A stretch of DNA of 64,000 nucleotides from contig NZ_CP076547.1 of assembly GCF_018889995.1 (NCBI RefSeq), forward strand, positions 2,790,001-2,854,000, given 5' to 3'. The stretch is from Subtercola sp. PAMC28395. Its GTDB lineage: Bacteria > Actinomycetota > Actinomycetes > Actinomycetales > Microbacteriaceae. Position 1 is the stretch's first letter; the number at the start of each line of letters is the position of its first letter. A model generated the notes under the pieces. The model saw only the letters and a program-made list of their open reading frames with translations, was not told the DNA's origin and did no database searches. Shown here in pieces: positions 33,766 through 43,033 of the stretch. The translations under genes and the position numbers were made by a program.

Positions 33766-34548
33766 ATGAACACGCGTATCACCGTCGAACGCCAGGGCCA
33801 CATTCTTCTCATCGGCCTCAACCGGCCTGAAAAGCGCAACGCCGCCGATCTCGCCCTCCTCGAGGAGCTGGCCGCGGCCTACGGCGAACTCGATCGTGAC
33901 CCCGAACTGCGGGTCGGCCTCGTACACGCGGTCGGCGACCACTTCACCGCTGGTCTCGACCTCGCCGACATCGGCCCGCGAATCGGCCCTGACGGTCTCG
34001 ACTACGTGGTCGAAGGCGGAATCAACCCCTGGCAACTCGAGGGCCACTACCTCAGCAAGCCGGTGGTCATGGCCGTGCAGGGCACCTGCCTCACCCTCGG
34101 AATCGAGCTGATTCTCGCCAGCGACATCACTGTCGCCGCCGCCTCAACCAGGTTCGGGCAGATCGAAGTCTCGCGGGGCATCCTGCCCTTCGGCGGCGCC
34201 ACCCTGCGGTTCCCGCGCGCCGTCGGCTGGGGCAATGCCATGCGATGGATGCTCACCGGCGACCTGTTCGATGCGACCGAAGCTCATCGCATCGGCCTGG
34301 TGCAGGAGGTCGTGCCCGACGGCGAGCAGTTCGCGCGGGCTCTCGAACTCGCTGGTCGCATCGCCGCCCAGGCGCCACTCGCCGTTCAGGCCGTGCTCGC
34401 CAACGCCCATCTCGCCGTGCGATCGGGCGACGCCGAAGCCGAACGCGAACTGCAACCGGAGCTTGTGAGGCTGGTCGGCAGCGAGGACTCAGCGATCGGA
34501 ATGCAAGCCTTCATGCAAAGAAAGCCCGCCGAGTTCGTCGGTCGGTAG
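33766..34548 (+). CDS. Enoyl-CoA hydratase/isomerase (crotonase) family protein
   Basis: A 260-residue protein. It has the crotonase folds GHILLIGLNRPEKRNAADLA and HFTAGLDLADIGPR (first oxyanion strand), GTCLTLGIELILASDITVAA (second oxyanion), and FGQIEVSRGILPFGGATLRF in the catalytic loop. Residues expected at the two hydratase glutamates are not both clear, so isomerase or other crotonase chemistry is possible. Confidence 0.88.
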   Translation: MNTRITVERQGHILLIGLNRPEKRNAADLALLEELAAAYGELDRDPELRVGLVHAVGDHFTAGLDLADIGPRIGPDGLDYVVEGGINPWQLEGHYLSKPVVMAVQGTCLTLGIELILASDITVAAASTRFGQIEVSRGILPFGGATLRFPRAVGWGNAMRWMLTGDLFDATEAHRIGLVQEVVPDGEQFARALELAGRIAAQAPLAVQAVLANAHLAVRSGDAEAERELQPELVRLVGSEDSAIGMQAFMQRKPAEFVGR

Positions 34549-34590
34549 TGTGGATTCAGGGTTCTTCGACCCGGAATCGAGAGGGCAGCG

Positions 34591-36057
34591 ATGACCGCTT
34601 CACCAGAAGACACAACGTTCGACCTGATCGTGATCGGTGCGGGTGCGATCGGCGAGAATGTCGCTGACCGGGCCGTGCAGGGAGGGCTCAGCGTCGCGCT
34701 CGTCGAAGCCGAGTTGGTGGGCGGCGAATGTTCGTACTGGGCGTGCATGCCCTCGAAGGCGCTGCTGAGAAGCGGTGCGGCACTCCGCGCTGCTCAGAAT
34801 GTCTCCGGAGCACGAGAGGCCGTCACCGGCCAGATCGACGTGCGCGCCGTGCTCGAGCAGCGCAACTCGATCGCCAGCAACTGGAACGACGAGGGCCAGG
34901 CAGAGTGGGTCGCCGGCGCAGGCATCACGCTGCTCCGGGGTTTCGCGCGGTTCACGGGCCCCAAAACGCTGTCGCTGACGGATGCCCTGGGTGGTGTGAC
35001 GCAGCTGACAGCACGCCACGCCATCGCGGTCTCGACCGGTTCTGCGGCCCTGCTTCCCGACATCCCCGGTCTCGCTGGAGCCGCCCCCTGGACGAGCCGC
35101 GAGGCGACGAGCGCCCAGGAGGTACCGGCACGGCTCGCCATCCTCGGTGGAGGCGTGGTGGGCTGTGAGATGGCAACCGCGTACGCCTCGCTCGGATCGA
35201 AAGTGACGCTGCTGTCACGTGGTGCGCTGCTCGGCAACCTGGAGCCCTTCGCCGGCGAGCGGGTGAAGGATGCCCTGCTCGCACTCGGCGTCGACGTGCA
35301 ACTCGGGGTCTCCCCCACCTCGGTATCACGAGACGGCGCTGGCGGAGAGGTGACCCTCGTGGTCGACGGCACAGACCTCGTCGCAGATGAGCTTCTGGTT
35401 GCCGTTGGCCGAACACCGAACACCGGTGACCTCGGGCTCGAAACGATCGGCCTCGAGCCCCACAGCTGGCTGCCGACCGACGACACGATGCTCGTCGTCG
35501 GCGAAGACGGCACGCCCCTGTCTGGTGAGTGGCTCTACGCAACGGGAGATGTGACGCGTCGGGCGCTTCTCACTCACCAGGGCAAGTACCAGGCGCGGGC
35601 CGCAGGCGACGTCATTGCGGCGCGGGCTCTCGGCAAACGCCTCTCGATCGCACCGTGGGGAGCGCATGTCGCAACGGCCGACCATGAAGCCGTGCCACAG
35701 GTGACGTTCACCGACCCGGAGGTCGCCTCCGTCGGCTTGACCCTCGCTGCAGCGCAGAAGGCGGGCTATTCCGTGCGCGCCGTCGACTACGAGATCGGCA
35801 ATGTCGCAGGGGCGAGCGTGACCAGCGAGAACTACTCAGGTCAGGCACGCATGGTCGTCGATGAAGACCGACAGGTCATCGTGGGCGTGACCTTCGTCGG
35901 GCAAGACGTCGCAGAGTTGCTGCATTCTGCCACCATCGCCGTGGTCGGCGAAGTGCCGCTCAGCCGACTCTGGCATGCCGTGCCGTCGTACCCCACCCTC
36001 AGCGAGGTCTGGCTACGACTGCTCGAGACCTACGGCCGAGACGCGTCGAGTTTCTAG
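34591..36057 (+). CDS. FAD-dependent pyridine nucleotide-disulfide oxidoreductase
   Basis: A 488-residue class I flavoprotein disulfide reductase. The FAD motif VIGAGAIGENVADRA is at residues 14-28; the redox pair Cys47/Cys52 lies in GGECSYWACMPSKALLRS; the NAD motif is LAILGGGVVGCEMATAYASL; the dimer domain starts ATADHEAVPQVTFTDPEVAS. Lipoamide dehydrogenase normally ends in HxHPTxSE; here it is VPSYPTLSEVW with Tyr for the catalytic His, as in mercuric-reductase-like or uncharacterised quinone/thiol reductases. The electron acceptor is not known. The next gene starts 3 bp later. Confidence 0.9.
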   Translation: MTASPEDTTFDLIVIGAGAIGENVADRAVQGGLSVALVEAELVGGECSYWACMPSKALLRSGAALRAAQNVSGAREAVTGQIDVRAVLEQRNSIASNWNDEGQAEWVAGAGITLLRGFARFTGPKTLSLTDALGGVTQLTARHAIAVSTGSAALLPDIPGLAGAAPWTSREATSAQEVPARLAILGGGVVGCEMATAYASLGSKVTLLSRGALLGNLEPFAGERVKDALLALGVDVQLGVSPTSVSRDGAGGEVTLVVDGTDLVADELLVAVGRTPNTGDLGLETIGLEPHSWLPTDDTMLVVGEDGTPLSGEWLYATGDVTRRALLTHQGKYQARAAGDVIAARALGKRLSIAPWGAHVATADHEAVPQVTFTDPEVASVGLTLAAAQKAGYSVRAVDYEIGNVAGASVTSENYSGQARMVVDEDRQVIVGVTFVGQDVAELLHSATIAVVGEVPLSRLWHAVPSYPTLSEVWLRLLETYGRDASSF

Positions 36058-36060
36058 ACC

Positions 36061-36489
36061 GTGACAGCCCCACTGCCAGCAGCGCTGCGCTCACTCGTGC
36101 CTGCTCCCCTGCGGCGGCTGGTGGTCGCGATCGCCCGCCCGATCCTCCTCGCCCCTCCGCTCGCTGCGGCTGGATACCTCTACGCGACCCTGGTCGGTGT
36201 CGTCTGGGGGGCCGTGCTCAGCACCGGCCGCATCCGCCGCGTCGACGGACTGTTCGTCTTCACCGGAATGCCGCCCTGGTCGTTCTCGCGTGGCGGGTCG
36301 TGCATCGGCGGGGTATACCTGACTGACACGAACGCCTCGCCGACTGTGCTCGAACACGAGGCCATTCATCGGCTGCAGTGGAAGAAGTACGGGCTCACGT
36401 TCCCACTGGCCTACTTTCTCGCCGGGCGAGACCCCTTGAAGAATCGCTTCGAGATCGAAGCCGGGCTCGAGAAGGGCGGCTACCGCTGA
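36061..36489 (+). CDS. Membrane-associated HExxH protein of unknown function
   Basis: A 142-residue protein with a GTG start 3 bp after the reductase stop. Hydrophobic segments occur near residues 18-52. A soluble part contains TVLEHEAIHRLQWKKYG with HEAIH at 99-103, a zincin-like metal site, followed by ACG-like turns and FEIEAGLEKGGYR. The Glu of FEIEAG could be a third ligand. Metal binding and peptidase activity are inferred from the motif only; some annotations of relatives as Fe-S oxidoreductase are not supported by the sequence. Confidence 0.6.
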   Translation: MTAPLPAALRSLVPAPLRRLVVAIARPILLAPPLAAAGYLYATLVGVVWGAVLSTGRIRRVDGLFVFTGMPPWSFSRGGSCIGGVYLTDTNASPTVLEHEAIHRLQWKKYGLTFPLAYFLAGRDPLKNRFEIEAGLEKGGYR

Positions 36490-36544
36490 TGCGCTGCACC
36501 TGGTGACTCGCAGTCACTGCCTCAGCCTCATCGCAGCGCTGAGC

Positions 36545-37990
36545 TCACCATTGCGGCGGGTGATGGACTTCCCAGCGAAGCACACGTTCGAGCTGGCGCC
36601 CGAGGGAGAACAGTGTGGCTTCCCCTCCCGGGCGACCGATGAGCTGCACCCCGACGGGCAGGCCCGGGAGCCCCTCAGCGACCGGCCGCGTCTCGCCGAC
36701 GGGGAGCGTGATCGCTGGCAGCCCACTCACGTTCACAAACGAGGTGAACGGGGTGTACTGCACCTGCTGGGCGAAGTTCTTCTCGGCATCGACGCTGTCG
36801 AACCACCCGATCGGGCGCGGAGGCAACGCGAGGGTCGGGGTGACAACGGCGTCGAAGGAGTCGAACTGCCGGATGATCGACCGCTCGAACCCCGAAAGCA
36901 CACCCAGCGCCGCCGAGAGTTCTGCAGCGCTCAACGAACGGCCCCGGTGAAGAAGCCATCGGGTGAGGGGCTCGAGCAGGTGTTCGTTCGAGGCGTCCGC
37001 GGGGATCGACGCGGCTCCGGCCTGCCAGATCGTGCGGAATGCGGGGGCGTATTCCGGCGACGGCAGGAGCGAGAGCTCCTCGACACCGTGGCCGAGATCG
37101 GAGAGCAAGCCGACCGTCTGTTCGAGCGTCTCCAGCACCTCGGGGTCGATGGCGATGTCGTAGGCGTCTGACCACGGGGAGTCGAGCAGCACTCCGAGCT
37201 GAAAGCGACCCTCGCCCCGGATTGCCGCTCCGAGGTACGGCCCGTCGTGGTTCTCGGGGGCCCTCAGCGCAAAGTGGTGGTGCGGAGTGCCGCCGCTCGG
37301 GGTGATCATTCCGTCGAGCAGCAGCGCAGCATCCGTCACCGAGCGTGCAAGCGGCCCGCCGACGGCGAGACCGGCGAGCGTGCCGATACCCGACGCGGCA
37401 GGGATGAGGCCACGCGACGGTTTCAGGCCCACGAGGCCGGTTGCCGCGGCGGGAATGCGAATCGACCCACCTCCGTCGGAGCCGGGAGCGAAGGGCACCA
37501 GTCCGGCGGCCACCGCGACCGCTGCTCCCCCACTCGAACCGCCCGGACCACGCGCTGTGTCATAGGGATTACGCGCCGGTGGAGCGACGAGGTTCTCTGT
37601 GTAGCTCGGCAGGCCGAATTCCGGCGTTGCTGACTTTCCGAGGCTGATGGCCCCTGCCGCGTCGAGCACCTCGACAATCTCGTCGCTGTCTGCTGGTACA
37701 TGGTCAGCGAAAAGGCGGGAGCCGAACGTGGTGCGCACGCCCTTGCGCCGCACGAGGTCCTTGTCGGCGAAGGGCAGCCCCCAGAGCGTGGTCGTTCGCG
37801 GCACGCTCTCTTCAACGTGGCGGGCTCGAACCAGAGCCAGTTCGGCGGTCACCTCATGAAAGGCCCCGAGTCCGGGGTTCAGCTTCGCGATGCGCCCCAG
37901 ATAGTGTGCCGTCACCTCGGTGGGCGACACCTCGCCCTTCTGCAGCAGCTGCCAGAGCTCGAGCGCTCCGAGGTCGTGAATGTCCGCCAT
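36545..37990 (-). CDS. Amidase signature family enzyme
   Basis: A 481-residue protein from ATG 37990. The Ser-cisSer-Lys triad region is present: PFADKDLVRRKGV (Lys), ARGPGGSSGGAAVAVAAGLV (first Ser) and SDGGGSIRIPAAATGLVGLK (nucleophile Ser). The C-terminal VSGLPAITLPVG is also typical. The family hydrolyses aliphatic or aryl amides or the amide of Glu-tRNA(Gln); the length and lack of gatC/gatB nearby argue for a general amidase. Confidence 0.9.
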   Translation of the reverse strand: MADIHDLGALELWQLLQKGEVSPTEVTAHYLGRIAKLNPGLGAFHEVTAELALVRARHVEESVPRTTTLWGLPFADKDLVRRKGVRTTFGSRLFADHVPADSDEIVEVLDAAGAISLGKSATPEFGLPSYTENLVAPPARNPYDTARGPGGSSGGAAVAVAAGLVPFAPGSDGGGSIRIPAAATGLVGLKPSRGLIPAASGIGTLAGLAVGGPLARSVTDAALLLDGMITPSGGTPHHHFALRAPENHDGPYLGAAIRGEGRFQLGVLLDSPWSDAYDIAIDPEVLETLEQTVGLLSDLGHGVEELSLLPSPEYAPAFRTIWQAGAASIPADASNEHLLEPLTRWLLHRGRSLSAAELSAALGVLSGFERSIIRQFDSFDAVVTPTLALPPRPIGWFDSVDAEKNFAQQVQYTPFTSFVNVSGLPAITLPVGETRPVAEGLPGLPVGVQLIGRPGGEATLFSLGRQLERVLRWEVHHPPQW

Positions 37991-38007
37991 GCCAGCGCAG
38001 CTCGCGT

Positions 38008-38586
38008 CTACTTCAGGTGCTTCTGCAACAGCACGGTGCCGAGCCACCGGTTGAATTTGAAGCCGACCTTGCCGAGCCTGCCGACCTCGACGAAGCCGAA
38101 ACTCTCGTGGAGCCTGATCGAGCCCTCGGCGCCCTTGTCGACGATCACCGCGAGAACTTCCTTGATTCCCGCGGCCTTAGACCGGGTGAGGAGCTCTTTC
38201 ATCAGCGCCTTGCCGAGACCCTTGCCCGTGGCTGCCGGCCCGAGGTAGATCGAATCCTCGACGGTTCGGCGGTACGCCGCCTTCTGCTTCCAGGGCGAGA
38301 CGTAGGCGAACCCGAGCACGGTCGAGGTCGGCGAGACCGCCACCAGGAACGGCATGCTCAGCTTGGAGACCCAGGTGAACTTCGCCCGCCACTCTTTGAG
38401 CGTCATGGCGTCTTCATCGAACGTCACAACGGTGTTTGCCACGTAGTGGTTGTAGATCTCGCGCACATACGGCATGTCTGCGAGAGTCGCATCGCGGATC
38501 GTGAACTCGAAGACCGGCTCGGGTTGCACCGGAGGGCGTAGGTGAACGGGCAGCTGGCGACGGGGCTGGTATTCCTCTTCAAGCAT
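38008..38586 (-). CDS. GNAT family N-acetyltransferase (phosphinothricin-acetyltransferase-like)
   Basis: A 192-residue protein. FTIRDATLADMPYVREIYNH, VTFDEDAMTLKEWRAKF, LGFAYVSPWKQKAAYRRTVE, then the acetyl-CoA loop YLGPAATGKGLGKALMKELL and GSIRLHESFGFVEVGRLG are in PAT/GNAT order. The N-terminal 25 residues are an unrelated Pro-rich leader. The substrate is a primary amine not defined by the sequence. Confidence 0.85.
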   Translation of the reverse strand: MLEEEYQPRRQLPVHLRPPVQPEPVFEFTIRDATLADMPYVREIYNHYVANTVVTFDEDAMTLKEWRAKFTWVSKLSMPFLVAVSPTSTVLGFAYVSPWKQKAAYRRTVEDSIYLGPAATGKGLGKALMKELLTRSKAAGIKEVLAVIVDKGAEGSIRLHESFGFVEVGRLGKVGFKFNRWLGTVLLQKHLK

Positions 38587-38663
38587 GGCAGCAGCCTAAT
38601 GGGCAATGGCCCCGTTGGCCCATGAAGGCGCGAGGGTGACGGCCGGCAGCGTGAGGCTGCCGG

Positions 38664-39320
38664 TCACTCGCCGTCAATCGACCAGTCGATCGGCGCTGCA
38701 CCCTGCTCGATCAACAACGCGTTTGCCCGACTGAACGGCCGCGAACCGAAGAATCCACGGCGAGCAGAGAGCGGACTCGGGTGCGCAGACTCGATCACCG
38801 GTACCTCCCCGAGCAGCGGACGGAGCGTGGCCGCATCCTTGCCCCAGAGAATTGCGACAAGCGGAGTGTTCCGGGCAACCAGCGCCCTGATCGCCTGGTC
38901 GGTGACCGCCTCCCAGCCGCCACCCCGATGCGAAGCTGCCTGACCCGGCTGCACGGTGAGCACCCGGTTGAGCAACATCACACCGTGCCGCGACCACGCC
39001 GTGAGGTCACCGTGCACGGCCGGAGCCTGGCCGAGGTCGTCGTTCAGTTCCCGATAGATGTTCTGAAGACTCCGGGGCAGCGGCGCGACCCGCCTGTCGA
39101 CAGCAAACGACAAGCCGATCGGATGCCCGGGGGTGGGGTACGGGTCCTGCCCGACGATGAGCACCTGAACCTCGCCGAACGGGTACCGGAACGCCCGGAA
39201 CACGTCGTCACCTGCGGGCTGGTACCCGCGCCCTGCCGCCACTTCGGCGCGCAGAAACTCGCCCATCTGCTGGATCTGCGGGGCCACCGGGAGAAGGGCT
39301 GCTGCCCAACCCGGGTCCAT
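38664..39320 (-). CDS. ung: Uracil-DNA glycosylase
   Basis: At least 218 residues. Family 1 motifs: [20 protein letters not shown] (catalytic Asp), [46 protein letters not shown] and the DNA-intercalating [20 protein letters not shown] (catalytic His). It removes uracil from DNA in base excision repair. The ATG at 39320 is the first usable one, but likeness to the family ([20 protein letters not shown]) continues about 12 codons upstream, so the true start may be a rare codon overlapping the end of the S51-like gene. Confidence 0.93.
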   Translation of the reverse strand: MDPGWAAALLPVAPQIQQMGEFLRAEVAAGRGYQPAGDDVFRAFRYPFGEVQVLIVGQDPYPTPGHPIGLSFAVDRRVAPLPRSLQNIYRELNDDLGQAPAVHGDLTAWSRHGVMLLNRVLTVQPGQAASHRGGGWEAVTDQAIRALVARNTPLVAILWGKDAATLRPLLGEVPVIESAHPSPLSARRGFFGSRPFSRANALLIEQGAAPIDWSIDGE

Positions 39321-39367
39321 CAGGCCTCGCGAGACGAGTTCGTCAAGCGACGAGCCAGGCGCGGCGG

Positions 39368-40093
39368 TCAGCTCGCACCCATCGTCGCAACCCGCACTCC
39401 GCCGCCTTCGGTCGTCACTGTCCACACGCTGCCACGACCGACGACCCGAAGCGGGCCCTCGCCGATGACCAGGGCCGTGTGTTCGTCGATGGCGATGCCG
39501 CTCTCGACGAGGCCGGCCTCGGTGGCCGCAATGAGCCGCGACAGCGTGCCCCACTGGGCTGCGTGCACGTCGACCGCAAGGTCGATGAGCCCGATGCCCT
39601 CTCCCATGGTGATCTCCTCGAGATCTTCGGCCGCGTCGTGCGGCGAGACTTCGACCTCGCCGATCTTCCAGCCACCCAGCAGAGCCCGGTCTGCTGCAAT
39701 CACTGCTCCGGCGGAGAACCCGAGGTAGGGCACTCCCGAAGAGACCTGGCGCCGGATCTCGCCGAATGCCGGGTCGAGGCTGTCACGGTACGCCGGAGTC
39801 AGGCCACCCCAGACCAGGATTCCGTCGACGTCGGCGAGCTGCGTGGGATTCACCGACTCGCCCTCCGCGATGAGCACGGGCACCGGCTGGAGTTCGGTGA
39901 GAAGTTCGAGAGAAGCAACGAGAGCCGCATACTTCTCTGGCCCGTCGCCGTCCCGAACGAGAATCAGGGCAATCCGCGGGCCTTCGAGCCGACCGGCCTG
40001 CAGGGCACGCTCCGCGCTCTCCGAGAGGAACTCGCGGTACACGGCACCATCATCTTCCGGGGGCCAGCCCCCGCCGACCAGATGGATGCTCAC
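39368..40093 (-). CDS. Peptidase S51 / type 1 glutamine amidotransferase-like protein
   Basis: A 241-residue cyanophycinase/dipeptidase E-like protein. It has [20 protein letters not shown] at the start, [16 protein letters not shown], the nucleophile Ser in [15 protein letters not shown], and [20 protein letters not shown] with the family His. The family splits N-terminal Asp dipeptides or cyanophycin units; the exact substrate here is unknown. It stands upstream of ung with little or no gap. Confidence 0.8.
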   Translation of the reverse strand: MSIHLVGGGWPPEDDGAVYREFLSESAERALQAGRLEGPRIALILVRDGDGPEKYAALVASLELLTELQPVPVLIAEGESVNPTQLADVDGILVWGGLTPAYRDSLDPAFGEIRRQVSSGVPYLGFSAGAVIAADRALLGGWKIGEVEVSPHDAAEDLEEITMGEGIGLIDLAVDVHAAQWGTLSRLIAATEAGLVESGIAIDEHTALVIGEGPLRVVGRGSVWTVTTEGGGVRVATMGAS

Positions 40094-40124
40094 CGGTTCT
40101 CTCCCGAACCCGCGACCATGCGCG

Positions 40125-40640
40125 TCATACCGTCACCGGTGGGTGGGCCGACCACGGGAAGACGATCCACCGGTCGGTCTTGCGCCAGTAGAAGTCTGGC
40201 TCGATCACCGATCGGGGCTTGGCATACAGCGTCGCCGTCTTCACCGTGACGCCGATCTTCGTCAGCAATCCGACCACAAGCGCCAGCGTGCGCCCCGAGT
40301 CGGCGACATCGTCGACCAGCAGGATGTTCTTGCCGATCAGTGCGGTGTTGTCGAGCATCGGCGGCAGGATGATCGGCTCAGGCAGTGTCGTCTCGATATC
40401 GCTGTAGAACTCGACGTTCAGGCTGCCGCAGCTCTTGGTGCCGGTGGCGTAGGCAAGGGCACCGGCGGGCAGGAGCCCGCCGCGGGCGATGGCGATCACG
40501 AAGTCGGGCACGAACCCGCTTTCGAGCACACTCGTCGCGAGGACTCGTGACGCTTCACCGAATTCCAGCCACCCCAACACCTCGCGTTCGGGGGTTTCTT
40601 CGACGACGACGGTTTCAGGTAATTCTGTGCTCTCGGCCAT
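40125..40640 (-). CDS. Phosphoribosyltransferase domain protein
   Basis: A 171-residue type I PRTase. The PRPP signature is NILLVDDVADSGRTLALVVG, preceded by VPDFVIAIARGGLLPAGALA. It resembles the xanthine/hypoxanthine PRTase-like proteins of actinobacteria (short, with DFYWRKTDRWIVFPW near the end). Purine salvage is likely; the base is not certain. Confidence 0.85.
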   Translation of the reverse strand: MAESTELPETVVVEETPEREVLGWLEFGEASRVLATSVLESGFVPDFVIAIARGGLLPAGALAYATGTKSCGSLNVEFYSDIETTLPEPIILPPMLDNTALIGKNILLVDDVADSGRTLALVVGLLTKIGVTVKTATLYAKPRSVIEPDFYWRKTDRWIVFPWSAHPPVTV

Positions 40641-40656
40641 CCACCAAAGCTACCGG

Positions 40657-41451
40657 TTATTGCTTCACTTCGAGGGGGCCACGGTGCACCTTGTACGCAG
40701 CCGACTGAGCAACGGGCTTGATCACGACGAGGTCGAGGCTGATGTGCGGAGCCAACTCGACCATGGTCACGATGGTCTCGGCAACATCTTCTGCGGTCAA
40801 CGGGTTCGGAACCCCGGCGTAGACCGCGTCAGCCGCCGCCTGATCACCCTTGAACCTCACCAGCGAGAACTCATCGGTGTGCACCATGCCAGGCGCTATC
40901 TCCAGAACGCGGATGGGTTCGCCGCTCAGTTCGAGCCGCAGAACGTCGATCATGGCCGCCACGGCGAACTTTGCTGCGTTGTATCCGCCACCCTTCTCGT
41001 AGGCGATGTGACCCGCGATCGACGAGACCGTGAGGATGTCGGCAACGCCCTCCCCCGTCGGTACGCCTGCGACCGAGGCGCGAAGCAGAGGAAGGAGGGC
41101 CGTGATGACGCGTTTCACCGCGACAACGTTGATTTCGAACATCCACTGCCAGTCCTGGATGCTGCCGTGCTCGACGGTGTCGAGCCCGACGGCCCCACCG
41201 GCATTGTTGACCAGGGTGCTGACGCCACCTGTTTCTGCGAGATGAACGGCGAGCGCGTCGACATCGGCCTGAACGGTCAGGTCGGCGACGAAATATGTCG
41301 CCCCCGTCTCTTCGGCGAGCGCACGCAGCCGGTCTTCGCGGCGTGCCACGGCCACCACCGGCCACCCATGGGCGCGAAGCCGGCGCACCGTGGCGGCACC
41401 GATACCCGAACTCGCTCCTGTGACGACGGCACGACGATTTTGCTGGGACAC
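40657..41451 (-). CDS. Short-chain dehydrogenase/reductase
   Basis: A 264-residue classical SDR. It has the cofactor motif VTGASSGIGAATVRRL, LVNNAGGAVGLDTVE, the Ser in ILTVSSIAGHIAYEKGGGYN and the YxxxK in YNAAKFAV. Gene order and the NADP-type basic residue after the glycine motif (VAVARREDRL) suggest an NADP-linked 3-hydroxy acid or serine dehydrogenase of the YdfG group. Confidence 0.88.
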   Translation of the reverse strand: MSQQNRRAVVTGASSGIGAATVRRLRAHGWPVVAVARREDRLRALAEETGATYFVADLTVQADVDALAVHLAETGGVSTLVNNAGGAVGLDTVEHGSIQDWQWMFEINVVAVKRVITALLPLLRASVAGVPTGEGVADILTVSSIAGHIAYEKGGGYNAAKFAVAAMIDVLRLELSGEPIRVLEIAPGMVHTDEFSLVRFKGDQAAADAVYAGVPNPLTAEDVAETIVTMVELAPHISLDLVVIKPVAQSAAYKVHRGPLEVKQ

Positions 41452-41474
41452 GAGTATCCGCCTTCTGTTCCTGG

Positions 41475-41504
41475 TGTGAAGTATGACTGTTGTGAAGTGT
41501 GACT
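41475..41504. promoter_or_regulatory. Direct repeat upstream of metY
   Basis: TGTGAAGTATGACT (41475-41488) and TGTGAAGTGTGACT (41491-41504) are 14-bp direct repeats with one mismatch, spaced 16 bp start to start (about 1.5 helical turns). They lie between the divergent SDR and metY, about 80 bp above the metY promoter. They could be paired sites for a regulator of the SDR or of sulfur metabolism; no known box is recognised. Confidence 0.5.
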
Positions 41505-41583
41505 GGCGAGAGGAGAAGCACTCTCTCTGACAACGCTAGCGGAGATGGTATTTCGTTCTCATTACCTCGTATTTCATTCCTCG

Positions 41584-41612
41584 TTGACGCTGTCCCCGCT
41601 GGTGCCTACTGT
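41584..41612 (+). promoter_or_regulatory. Candidate metY promoter
   Basis: TTGACG (41584-41589) and TACTGT (41607-41612) have a 17-bp spacer, a good housekeeping-sigma match. Transcription would start near 41619, giving a leader of about 70 nt with the ribosome-binding site GAAGGA before the ATG at 41690. Confidence 0.6.
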
Positions 41613-41689
41613 TACGACAGAGAGAGCGCACCGTTTCGTCTCCCTGCGTTCACCCAGCCCTCCTCCCCAGAACTCGAAGGACACTTCAG

Positions 41690-43015
41690 ATGACCGACAA
41701 TTCCGCCGATTGGCAGTTCGAAACCAAACAGATCCACAGTGGCGCCGCACCTGATCCTGTGACAAACGCCCGCGCGACGCCGATCTACCAGACCACGTCG
41801 TACGTCTTCAACAACGCGGACCACGCGAAGAACCTCTTCGCTCTTGCCGAATTCGGCAACATCTACACGCGCATCCAGAACCCGACCCAGAACGTGGTCG
41901 AAGAGCGCGTTGCAGCTCTCGAAGGCGGAACAGCAGCGCTGCTGGTCGCTTCAGGCCAGGCTGCAGAGACCTTCGCCGTTCTGAACATCGCCCAGGCCGG
42001 CGACCACATCGTGTCGAGCGCCTCGATCTACGGCGGAACGTACAACCTCTTCAAGTACACCCTTGCCAAGCTCGGCATCGAGACCACCTTCGTCGAGAAC
42101 CAGGACGACGCAGAGGAGTGGGCCCGAGCCGTTCGCCCGAACACCAAGCTGTTCTTCGCTGAGACCATCGGCAACCCGAAGATCAACATTCTCGACATCT
42201 CGCTGGTCTCAACGGTCGCCCATGAGAACGGCGTGCCGCTCATCGTGGACAACACCATCGCGACCCCGTACCTGATCCGCCCGTTCGAGCACGGAGCGGA
42301 CATCATCGTGCACTCCGCGACCAAGTTCCTCGGCGGCCACGGTACGGTCATCGGCGGTGTGATCGTCGACGGCGGAAAGTTCAAGTGGAGTGAGAACTCG
42401 GCGAAGTTCCCGGGTCTCACCACACCCGATGAGTCCTACCACGGCGTCACCTACACCGAGGCGCTGGGCGACGGTATCGCCTACATCATCAAGGCTCGCG
42501 TGCAGCTCCTGCGTGACCTCGGATCATCGATCGCCCCCGCGAGCGCGTGGCAGCTCATCCAGGGCATCGAGACCCTGAGCCTGCGCATCGAACGCCACGT
42601 GCAGAACGCCCAGGACGTTGCCGAATGGCTCGACAGCCACGAGGATGTCGCAACGGTCTACTACGCGGGGCTCCCGTCGAGCCCGTGGTACGCCGCCGCG
42701 AACAAGTACGCCCCCAAGGGTGTCGGTGCGGTGCTGTCGTTCGAGCTCAAGGGTGGCGTCGACGCCGGTCGCGCCCTCGTCAACACGCTCAGCCTGTTCT
42801 CGCACCTCGCGAACATCGGTGATGTACGGAGCCTGGTGATCCACCCGGCCTCGACGACGCACTCTCAGCTCACCCCGGAGCAGCAGCTCACCTCGGGTGT
42901 CACACCGGGCCTCGTGCGCCTCTCGGTGGGGCTCGAGAATATCGCCGACATCAAGGCGGACCTCGCGGCCGGCCTCGCCGCTGCACGTGAGGTCGCCCGG
43001 GCGAACGCGCTCTGA
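41690..43015 (+). CDS. metY: O-acetylhomoserine sulfhydrylase (O-acetylhomoserine aminocarboxypropyltransferase)
   Basis: A 441-residue Cys/Met-metabolism PLP enzyme. It has WQFETKQIHSGAAPDPVTNA, IYTRIQNPTQNVVEERVAAL, the PLP lysine in IIVHSATKFLGGHGTVIGG and the C-terminal HPASTTHSQLTPEQQL. The insert FPGLTTPDESYHGVTYTEAL is typical of MetY rather than MetB/MetC. It makes homocysteine from O-acetylhomoserine and sulfide. metX, which makes its substrate, follows 84 bp downstream. Confidence 0.95.
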   Translation: MTDNSADWQFETKQIHSGAAPDPVTNARATPIYQTTSYVFNNADHAKNLFALAEFGNIYTRIQNPTQNVVEERVAALEGGTAALLVASGQAAETFAVLNIAQAGDHIVSSASIYGGTYNLFKYTLAKLGIETTFVENQDDAEEWARAVRPNTKLFFAETIGNPKINILDISLVSTVAHENGVPLIVDNTIATPYLIRPFEHGADIIVHSATKFLGGHGTVIGGVIVDGGKFKWSENSAKFPGLTTPDESYHGVTYTEALGDGIAYIIKARVQLLRDLGSSIAPASAWQLIQGIETLSLRIERHVQNAQDVAEWLDSHEDVATVYYAGLPSSPWYAAANKYAPKGVGAVLSFELKGGVDAGRALVNTLSLFSHLANIGDVRSLVIHPASTTHSQLTPEQQLTSGVTPGLVRLSVGLENIADIKADLAAGLAAAREVARANAL

Positions 43016-43033
43016 TAACGCTGAGCAGCGACC

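Noticed and set aside
41505..41690. SAM riboswitch upstream of metY
   Set aside because: No recognisable core or set of conserved stems was found by eye in the leader, which is only about 70 nt after the likely promoter.
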